In this document: positions 1-4,644 of the stretch, one piece after another
Numbering within the stretch: the first letter of the stretch is position 1
Layout: each line of letters opens with the position of its first letter
Assembly: GCA_016203755.1 (NCBI GenBank)
Contig: JACQMD010000052.1
Span: 1 to 7,429 of the forward strand
Direction: 5' to 3'
Length of the DNA stretch: 7,429 nucleotides
Source: Candidatus Roizmanbacteria bacterium
GTDB lineage: Bacteria > Patescibacteriota > Microgenomatia > GCA-001788215 > 2-01-FULL-40-14
Translations under genes and position numbers: made by a program
The notes under the pieces: model-generated
Databases searched by the model: none
What the model was told of the DNA's origin: nothing
What the model saw: the letters and a program-made list of their open reading frames with translations, nothing else

Positions 1-16
1 GGCCAGTAAATCAATC

Positions 17-1438
17 ATGCTACGACTTTACAATTCACTCACAAAAACCACGGAACCCTTCAAACCACTCCATCCGCCAATGGTTGGTCTCTACACCTGC
101 GGACCGACAGTGTATGATTACGCACAAATTGGAAACTGCAGGAAGTATGTCATGGACGATATTCTGAAAAGGGTACTCATTTATGAAGGATATACAGTTA
201 AACATGTGCAGAATATTACTGATGTTGGACATCTCGTTTCAGACGCAGACGAAGGGGAAGACAAGCTGGAAAAAGGCGCAAAGAGAACGGGAAAAACAGT
301 ATGGGAAGTAGCGAAATTTTACGAGGATGTATTTCATCAGGATATGAAAAAACTCAACAATCTTCCTCCTGATAGTACGTGTCGGGCAACGGAACACATA
401 CCAGAACAGATAGAACTTATTAAGCGGCTTGTTGCAAAAGGCTATGCATATGATACGCCGGAAGCAGTGTATTTTGACATTACGAAATTTGCCAATTACG
501 AACAGTTATTCGGACAAAAACTTTCGGAAAAGGCAGTGGCTGTTCGCAGTGAGGTTGAGAAGGGGAGTCATAAGAAGCATCCGGCGGATTTTGCGCTGTG
601 GTTTAAACGGGTTGGCAGATTTGTAGATCATATGATGCATTGGGACAGTCCGTGGGGAGATGGATTTCCGGGCTGGCATATAGAATGCTCGGCAATGAGC
701 ATGAAATACCTCGGAGTTACCATCGATATCCACACGGGCGGTATAGATCATTTGTCCGTGCACCATCCCAACGAGATTGCACAGAGCGAGGCAGCTACCG
801 GAAAACAATTTGTCCGCTTCTGGGTTCATCATGCGTTTCTTATGGTTGACGGGCAAAAGATGAGTAAGAGTCGCGGGAATTTTTATCGCGTTGTCGATAT
901 TGAGGAGCGCGGGTTTTCTCCGCTTGATCTTCGCTATTTGTATTTATTGACGCACTACCGGAAGACGTTAAATTTCACGTGGGAGAGTTTGGAATCGGCT
1001 CGCAATGCTCGCCTTAATATTAAAAATCAAATATCAAAAATCAAAATGACATATCAAAAATCAAAAAGAACAGATTTGTCTGAGCATCGGTTCAATACAG
1101 AATTTCAAGATGCATTGCAGGACGATTTAAATACTTCTGAAGCAATGGCTGTCGTTTGGGATTTAATTAAAAGCGATGTTTCTCCAAGAGAAAAATATGA
1201 GTTACTCATGAGTTTTGATGAGGTGTTGGGACTCAAACTCCACGAGATCAAAAGATCAAAAGATCAAAAGATCAAAAAAATTCCAGATGAAATTCAGGTG
1301 CTCGTTAACAAACGTGAACAGTTGCGGAAAGAGCAGAAATGGAAAGAAGCGGACAATGTACGAGATGAACTCTTAAGGAAAGGATACGAAGTTGAAGATA
1401 AACCAGAAGGTTCTGTACTGAAAATACATAATACATGA
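17..1438 (+). CDS. cysS: Cysteinyl-tRNA synthetase (CysRS)
   Basis: This cytoplasmic class I aminoacyl-tRNA synthetase charges tRNA-Cys with cysteine using ATP. It has 473 residues, close to the E. coli enzyme (461). The zinc site that selects cysteine is complete by alignment: Cys28 in YTCGPTVYD, Cys224 in WHIEC, His249 and Glu253 in HHPNE. The KMSKS loop is intact at 281-285. The HIGH signature at 37-40 reads QIGN, so its first histidine is replaced by glutamine. After the catalytic core come a helical region (about 318-410) and a C-terminal domain (about 423-470) with the usual REQLRKEQKWKEADNVRDEL pattern. The linkers at about 336-351 and 410-421 are Lys-rich and encoded by A-rich DNA repeats. 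The frame is open for the 16 upstream bases, but MLRLYNSLT is a normal CysRS N-terminus, so the first ATG is chosen. No Shine-Dalgarno is visible. Identification is secure; activity with Gln37 is not proven. Confidence 0.97.
   Translation: MLRLYNSLTKTTEPFKPLHPPMVGLYTCGPTVYDYAQIGNCRKYVMDDILKRVLIYEGYTVKHVQNITDVGHLVSDADEGEDKLEKGAKRTGKTVWEVAKFYEDVFHQDMKKLNNLPPDSTCRATEHIPEQIELIKRLVAKGYAYDTPEAVYFDITKFANYEQLFGQKLSEKAVAVRSEVEKGSHKKHPADFALWFKRVGRFVDHMMHWDSPWGDGFPGWHIECSAMSMKYLGVTIDIHTGGIDHLSVHHPNEIAQSEAATGKQFVRFWVHHAFLMVDGQKMSKSRGNFYRVVDIEERGFSPLDLRYLYLLTHYRKTLNFTWESLESARNARLNIKNQISKIKMTYQKSKRTDLSEHRFNTEFQDALQDDLNTSEAMAVVWDLIKSDVSPREKYELLMSFDEVLGLKLHEIKRSKDQKIKKIPDEIQVLVNKREQLRKEQKWKEADNVRDELLRKGYEVEDKPEGSVLKIHNT
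1031..1066 (+). repeat. 20-bp A-rich direct repeat inside cysS
   Basis: The unit ATATCAAAAATCAAAATGAC (1031-1050) is followed at once by a second copy matching its first 16 bases (1051-1066). A related AAAAATCAA run lies just before it at 1022-1030. Because 20 is not a multiple of three, the two copies are read in different frames, giving ISKIKM and then YQKSKR. The repeat falls in the variable linker after the helix carrying NFTWESLESA, where length changes should be tolerated. Similar ATCAAAA-rich stretches occur between genes in various uncultured bacterial genomes, as far as I recall; that they belong to one family is inference. Confidence 0.8.
1246..1277 (+). repeat. 8-bp tandem repeat GATCAAAA x4 inside cysS
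   Basis: Four perfect head-to-tail copies of GATCAAAA are followed by three more A. They encode about residues 410-421 (EIKRSKDQKIKK), each copy in a new frame, and lie in the linker before the C-terminal domain. A change of one copy would shift the frame. Loss of a copy would bring in TGA at 1288-1290, and gain of a copy would bring in TAA at 1374-1376, so both remove the C-terminal domain. The run shares the ATCAAAA core of the repeat at 1031-1066. Confidence 0.9.
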
Positions 1439-1462
1439 TACGTTATACTTTATACGCAAATA

Positions 1463-1491
1463 TTGCCTTCCAATTCAATTTATGATACTAT
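1463..1491 (+). promoter_or_regulatory. Probable promoter of rpsF-ssb-rpsR
   Basis: A -35-like TTGCCT (1463-1468) is separated by 17 bases from a -10-like TACTAT (1486-1491), which is preceded by an extended -10 TGA at 1483-1485. Each hexamer matches the sigma-70 consensus at four of six positions. An alternative -10 is TATACT at 1489-1494. Either would start transcription at about 1498-1501, on top of the rpsF ATG at 1499, so the transcript would have almost no leader. The TTG at 1463 could be taken for a start codon but is better read as part of the -35. Confidence 0.5.
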
Positions 1492-1498
1492 ACTACCC

Positions 1499-1777
1499 AT
1501 GCAGACCTATGAATTGACACTTATTTTCAAGCCTGAATTGACAGAGGAGCAATCCGATGCAATCATCGATAAACTTGGAGTACGTATCAAAACAAGAGAG
1601 AAGTGGGGGAAGCGTCTCCTGACCTATCCAATCAAGAAACACAAAGAAGGAATGTATTATTTATGCGAGATTGAAGGCGAGGCAACGGTTCTCAAAGAGC
1701 TTGAGAAAACCGTCAATGTGGATGAGTCAGTCCTGCGATATTTACTCATTCGAAAACACAATAAGAAGAGCGACTAA
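1499..1777 (+). CDS. rpsF: 30S ribosomal protein bS6
   Basis: bS6 binds bS18 and 16S rRNA in the platform of the small ribosomal subunit. The 92-residue product begins MQTYELTLIFKPELTEEQ, the usual first strand of the ferredoxin-like fold. It continues with the hallmark WGKRLLTYPIKKHKEGMYYLCEIEG (positions 36-60) and ends with a strand around VDESVLRYLLIRK. The acidic tail found in some species is absent. The ATG at 1499 is chosen over an in-frame TTG at 1463, because the 12 extra residues are not bS6-like and their DNA looks like a promoter. There is no Shine-Dalgarno: the bases before the ATG are tatactaccc. It lies in the same frame as cysS, separated from it by a single TGA. It heads the conserved rpsF-ssb-rpsR operon, 3 bases before ssb. 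Confidence 0.95.
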   Translation: MQTYELTLIFKPELTEEQSDAIIDKLGVRIKTREKWGKRLLTYPIKKHKEGMYYLCEIEGEATVLKELEKTVNVDESVLRYLLIRKHNKKSD

Positions 1778-1780
1778 TGT

Positions 1781-2320
1781 ATGGCTACACGATCTTTGAA
1801 TGAAGTACGGTTGATTGGCAATCTTACCCGTGACCCGGAACTTCGCTATACGCCGAGCGGAACTGCGGTTTGCACATTTTCAGTTGCAACGAACCGGCAA
1901 TGGATAACAGAGGGTGGAGAGCGCAAGGAAGATGTTGAATTTCACCGAATCGTTGCCTGGCAGAAACTTGCCGAGATCTGTGGAAAGTTCCTGGGAAAAG
2001 GCAGAAAAGTGTATGTTGCCGGAAGATTGCAAACACGATCGTGGACGGGTCAGGACGGACAACAACGGCAAACAACTGAAATTGTGATAGATGACATGAT
2101 CATTCTTGATTCCCGCCGTGACGGGGAAAGTCAGAAACCTGCTCTAACAGGTGATAATACGAAACAGGCAGAAAAAGCAGAAGATAAATCTACTGCCGCA
2201 GCAGTAAAGACGAAGAAAGCAGCGGCAACTGCCGAGGAAAAATCAACCGATGCAGCAACAAAAAATACAGAAGCACAACCAATGTCTGAGGATGTTGCGC
2301 CCGATGACATACCATTTTAA
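1781..2320 (+). CDS. ssb: Single-stranded DNA-binding protein
   Basis: SSB coats single-stranded DNA during replication, recombination and repair, usually as a homotetramer. The N-terminal OB fold (about 1-110) is typical: LNEVRLIGNLTRDPELRYTPSG, then VATNRQW, EFHRIVAW and KVYVAGRLQTRSW. The aromatic DNA-stacking positions of E. coli SSB are filled by Trp41, Phe54, Trp60 and Trp88. The C-terminal tip is DDIPF, the acidic peptide that docks partner proteins. The linker between (about 111-168) is rich in Lys, Ala, Glu and Thr, with a loose repeat EDKSTAAA / EEKSTDAAT, and is not the common Gly/Gln/Pro-rich type. The length of 179 is normal. The gene starts 3 bases after rpsF and ends 11 bases before rpsR. 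A weak purine run (aagaagagcg) precedes the start, with no GGAGG core. Confidence 0.96.
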   Translation: MATRSLNEVRLIGNLTRDPELRYTPSGTAVCTFSVATNRQWITEGGERKEDVEFHRIVAWQKLAEICGKFLGKGRKVYVAGRLQTRSWTGQDGQQRQTTEIVIDDMIILDSRRDGESQKPALTGDNTKQAEKAEDKSTAAAVKTKKAAATAEEKSTDAATKNTEAQPMSEDVAPDDIPF

Positions 2321-2331
2321 GCACTCATACT

Positions 2332-2571
2332 ATGAGAAGAATGACACAGCGACCGCCACGACCAGTACCGACCAATTGCCGGTTTTGTAACCATAAAGAA
2401 GAACCGACCTACCGGAAATGGGAAATATTGGCATCGTTTGTTTCCGAGCGGGGGAAAATAATCCCCAAGAGTCGAACCGGGCTTTGCAGCAGACACCAGC
2501 GTCATGTTGCTGATGCGGTCAAGCGCGCCCGCCACCTGGCACTTCTTCCATTTGTTGTCAGACCTCTATAA
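2332..2571 (+). CDS. rpsR: 30S ribosomal protein bS18
   Basis: bS18 pairs with bS6 on the platform of the 30S subunit. The 79-residue product has the S18 core: a strand-turn with EILASFVSERGKIIPKSRTGLCSRHQRHVADAVKRARHLALLPFV (about 31-75). Cys16, Cys19, Cys52 and His55 (CRFC ... CSRH) resemble the metal-binding version of bS18 described in some bacteria; zinc binding here is inferred. A second in-frame ATG at 2341 would remove only three residues. No Shine-Dalgarno is visible, so translation probably depends on coupling to ssb, which ends 11 bases earlier. In many bacteria rplI (bL9) follows; here it does not. No strong terminator follows, only an AT-only AAAAA/TTTTT pairing at about 2570-2586. 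Confidence 0.95.
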   Translation: MRRMTQRPPRPVPTNCRFCNHKEEPTYRKWEILASFVSERGKIIPKSRTGLCSRHQRHVADAVKRARHLALLPFVVRPL

Positions 2572-2602
2572 AAATCACTCGTTTTTCAACTATTGATTTG
2601 TA

Positions 2603-2629
2603 ACACTCACTAGTGTAGCATGGTTTAAT
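2603..2629 (+). promoter_or_regulatory. Possible extended -10 promoter and inverted repeat before the 2676 gene
   Basis: TTTAAT (2624-2629), preceded by TGG, fits an extended -10 box with five of six matches. The best -35-like hexamer, TTGTAA at 2598-2603, is spaced 20 bases away, which is long. Just upstream lies the inverted repeat ACACT-CACT-AGTGT (2603-2616), which also contains the 8-bp palindrome CACTAGTG (2608-2615). It sits between the -35 and -10 regions, where a regulator could bind. The implied transcript would have a leader of about 40 bases carrying the strong Shine-Dalgarno. Confidence 0.35.
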
Positions 2630-2661
2630 CTGTTAACAATGAGACAGAAGAAATTTTGAGG

Positions 2662-2669
2662 GGAGGTGA
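2662..2669 (+). promoter_or_regulatory. Strong Shine-Dalgarno site
   Basis: GGAGGTGA matches the 16S rRNA anti-Shine-Dalgarno over eight bases, with nine bases from the end of GGAGG to the ATG at 2676. It fixes the start of the downstream gene. It is the only strong ribosome binding site before any complete gene in this window. Confidence 0.85.
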
Positions 2670-2675
2670 AGTGAT

Positions 2676-3194
2676 ATGGAAGAAACAAAACCATTTTCAG
2701 TCGGAACAGGATCATCTGCTGAACTGAAGCAAGTATCACCCGAGATGAGGGAATTTTTACAGTTAACTGAACAAGAAAGGGAAGAGCTTATACAGGAGAC
2801 ACTGGCATTTCATAAGAAATTGACAGAAGTTTTTGGAAGAGAAGTGTTAGATCGGCTTATTAATGCAGAACCGCAGCAAACTGCTACTCCAGTTCCCGGA
2901 GAAATAGCGCCTGCTGAGGATATCAAACCCGTAGAAAATCCCATGGCGGCGACTCCAACAGAGTCATTTACTGCAACGGAGACGGTGGCACCAGTGCCGC
3001 CATTTCAATCAGCTGAACCTAATCCAACAATGCCAACGCCAACCATGCCAGAGACGCCAACGCAAACAGCGGATGCTGGTTCATCATTTACACCGGCAGC
3101 AGTGCCTGGTGTTCAAGAATCAGGAGGAGCAACAACACCTGAAAATACCAATCTGACTCCACCGTTACCGCCGTCGCCGCAAGGTACGAGCTAA
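2676..3194 (+). CDS. Hypothetical protein, helical head with Pro/Thr-rich tail
   Basis: I do not recognise this 172-residue protein. Residues about 20-64 are charged and should be helical (SPEMREFLQLTEQEREELIQ, then a second helix up to DRLINAE). From about 66 to the end the chain is low complexity: 24 prolines in 107 residues with much Thr, Ala and Glu, including the short repeat PTMPTPTMPETPT. This tail is almost surely disordered. There is no signal peptide, membrane segment or cysteine, so a cytoplasmic location is the simplest reading. The ATG is fixed by a strong Shine-Dalgarno. It stands alone, with about 100 bases on each side, between the ribosomal operon and ctpA. The consistent reading frame and strong ribosome binding site support a real, probably well-translated gene. 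A scaffold or adaptor role is possible, but nothing in the sequence shows it. Confidence 0.85.
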   Translation: MEETKPFSVGTGSSAELKQVSPEMREFLQLTEQEREELIQETLAFHKKLTEVFGREVLDRLINAEPQQTATPVPGEIAPAEDIKPVENPMAATPTESFTATETVAPVPPFQSAEPNPTMPTPTMPETPTQTADAGSSFTPAAVPGVQESGGATTPENTNLTPPLPPSPQGTS

Positions 3195-3255
3195 TCGGAA
3201 GAGTTAAAGTGACAATATTGTTGGAATGAAAACTGAAGGAAAGGTTAGGGATTGT

Positions 3256-3269
3256 TACACACGTGTGTA
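3256..3269. promoter_or_regulatory. Perfect 14-bp palindrome upstream of ctpA, possible operator
   Basis: TACACACGTGTGTA is a perfect palindrome ending 10 bases before the -10-like hexamer of ctpA. It covers the position of a -35 box, where a dimeric repressor or activator would commonly bind. It shares ACAC/GTGT half-sites with the inverted repeat at 2603-2616. A shorter palindrome, ACAATATTGT, lies upstream at 3212-3221. Operator function is inferred from position and symmetry only. Confidence 0.45.
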
Positions 3270-3276
3270 TAAGGCA

Positions 3277-3285
3277 TGATAGAAT
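3277..3285 (+). promoter_or_regulatory. Probable extended -10 promoter of ctpA
   Basis: TGA-TAGAAT is an extended -10 element whose hexamer (3280-3285) matches TATAAT at five of six positions. No good -35 lies at 17 bases, as is common for extended -10 promoters. Transcription would begin near 3292, about six bases before the ATG at 3298, leaving no room for a Shine-Dalgarno. Confidence 0.5.
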
Positions 3286-3297
3286 GAAGCGTAGTGT

Positions 3298-4518
3298 ATG
3301 ATAAAACCCGCAACATTTCGGATTGTTCTTCTTATTTTGGCCGCGACCATTGTCGGAGGGGGTATCGGGTATTCTGTTGGTAAGAATGGTTCGTTTCCTC
3401 AGCTGACACCTCGTACTCCCGATAATCAGAACATTGTGAATACCGATGTGCCAAAAGACCGCGATGTTGATTTTTCTCTGTTTTGGGACGTATGGCGGCG
3501 GCTTGAGCGTGATTATATCGACAAAAGTAAAATTAACTATGAACAGATGGTGTGGGGAGCCATCCGCGGGATGACCGCGTCTCTTGGTGATCCGTATACG
3601 GTTTTTTTGCCGCCGGAGCAAAACAAGGAAGCGAGCGATGATTTAAACGGCGAATTTGAAGGAATTGGTGCTCAATTGGGGATGAAAGATGAACGGATTG
3701 TCGTGGTTGCGCCTCTTAAGGGAATGCCGGCTGAAACGGCAGGAATACGGGCGGGAGATTTGATTTTGAAGGTAGATGGGGCAGAAACATATGGGTGGAC
3801 CGTTCCCGAAGCAGTTGACAAAATTCGGGGAGAAAAAGGAACAGCGGTAGTCATAACTATTCTTCACGAAGGAGAACAGGAGACAAAAGATATCTCCATC
3901 ATGCGTGGTACGATCCAGGTACCCTCAGTTGAGACTGAATTTCGCGATCAAGTGGCAATTCTTAAACTCTACCAATTCGGGACGCACACCAATGATGAAT
4001 GGGAACAACAAATTGACACCATCGTCGGTACCTGTGGCACAACGTGTGACGGACTGATTCTGGATCTTCGTAATAACCCGGGCGGGTTTCTGCAAGGAGC
4101 GGTATATGTGTCATCTGAATTTCTCAAAGACGGGACGGTGGTCGTACAGGAGCAGGCAAACGGCACTCGTGAGACATACACCGTGGATCGTCGTGGTCGA
4201 CTCCTGTCTATCCCCATGGTGGTATTGGTGAATAAAGGTTCTGCCTCAGCAAGCGAAATTGTTGCGGGAGCGCTGAAAGCTCGCGGGCGTGCACGAATCG
4301 TGGGGGAGAAGACGTTTGGCAAAGGATCCGTACAGGAGCGGCAGGAGTTGCCCGGAGGAGCAGGGCTTCATATTACGACCGCCAAATGGTTACTTCCTGA
4401 TGATACCTGGATTAACGGGACGGGCGTATTTCCGGATATTGAGATTGCGGATGATATAGAAACAGCGGATATCGATGAACAGCTCGAGCGGGCAATTGCG
4501 GTAGTAAAAGAAATATAA
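3298..4518 (+). CDS. ctpA: Carboxyl-terminal processing serine protease (S41, CtpA/CtpB type)
   Basis: S41A proteases trim or degrade envelope proteins from their C-termini. The 406-residue product has one N-terminal membrane anchor (about 8-28), so the protease should act outside the membrane. A helical N-terminal region holds LGDPYTVFLPPE (96-107). Next come a PDZ domain (about 118-205, with FEGIGAQLG and AGIRAGDLILKVDG) and the S41 core with DGLILDLRNNPGG (251-263). The Ser-Lys-Gln catalytic set is complete by alignment: Ser317 in GSASASE, Lys342 in FGKG, 25 residues later, and Gln346. Length and order fit CtpA/CtpB. An unusual Cys246-x3-Cys250 pair lies just before the LILDLRNNPGG strand. 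The ATG at 3298 puts the membrane anchor right at the N-terminus and has no Shine-Dalgarno. The next gene, 126 bases on, is another membrane-anchored protease. Confidence 0.96.
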   Translation: MIKPATFRIVLLILAATIVGGGIGYSVGKNGSFPQLTPRTPDNQNIVNTDVPKDRDVDFSLFWDVWRRLERDYIDKSKINYEQMVWGAIRGMTASLGDPYTVFLPPEQNKEASDDLNGEFEGIGAQLGMKDERIVVVAPLKGMPAETAGIRAGDLILKVDGAETYGWTVPEAVDKIRGEKGTAVVITILHEGEQETKDISIMRGTIQVPSVETEFRDQVAILKLYQFGTHTNDEWEQQIDTIVGTCGTTCDGLILDLRNNPGGFLQGAVYVSSEFLKDGTVVVQEQANGTRETYTVDRRGRLLSIPMVVLVNKGSASASEIVAGALKARGRARIVGEKTFGKGSVQERQELPGGAGLHITTAKWLLPDDTWINGTGVFPDIEIADDIETADIDEQLERAIAVVKEI

Positions 4519-4601
4519 TCCTAATGTCATCCGAATCTATCCGAATGCTCCGAATAATAATTCATTAGGATCATTCGGACGCGAATTCGGATAATTCGGA
4601 T
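4518..4601. repeat. Nested inverted-repeat element between ctpA and htrA
   Basis: Three TCCGAAT copies (4530, 4540, 4549) are mirrored by three ATTCGGA copies (4573, 4585, 4594). The arms 4529-4555 and 4573-4601 can pair into a long imperfect hairpin with small bulges. A separate 9-bp perfect pair, ATCCTAATG (4518-4526) with CATTAGGAT (4563-4571), would use the loop and so competes or forms a pseudoknot. T5 at 4613-4617 comes 11 bases after the stem, too far for a classical terminator. It may still end or stabilise the ctpA transcript. Confidence 0.75.
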
Positions 4602-4644
4602 CGCTTCAGCAATTTTTCAGATTGGTGACATATCATTAATTATT

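Noticed and set aside
1..16. Tail of an upstream gene ending in TAA at 7-9
   Set aside because: One frame reads two codons then TAA, but six bases cannot support a coding call.
506..856. A 116-residue minus-strand reading frame inside cysS
   Set aside because: It lies wholly within the conserved catalytic core of CysRS and shows no family features.
1031..1277. CRISPR-like or direct-repeat array in cysS
   Set aside because: The repeats are 8-20 bases, adjacent without unique spacers, and lie inside a coding frame.
1463..1498. TTG start extending rpsF by 12 residues
   Set aside because: The extra residues do not fit the bS6 N-terminus, which begins at MQTYELTL, and the DNA looks like a -35/-10 promoter.
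2570..2586. AAAAA/TTTTT pairing after rpsR as a terminator
   Set aside because: The stem has only A-T pairs and five bases, too weak to call a terminator.
3088..3621. A 177-residue minus-strand reading frame across the ctpA promoter and start
   Set aside because: It overlaps two well-supported plus-strand genes and the gap between them, has no recognisable domain and reads as low-quality composition. It is a shadow frame.
3969..4322. A 117-residue minus-strand reading frame inside ctpA
   Set aside because: It is the mirror of the S41 catalytic region; Pro/Arg/Ser-rich composition is typical of a shadow frame.
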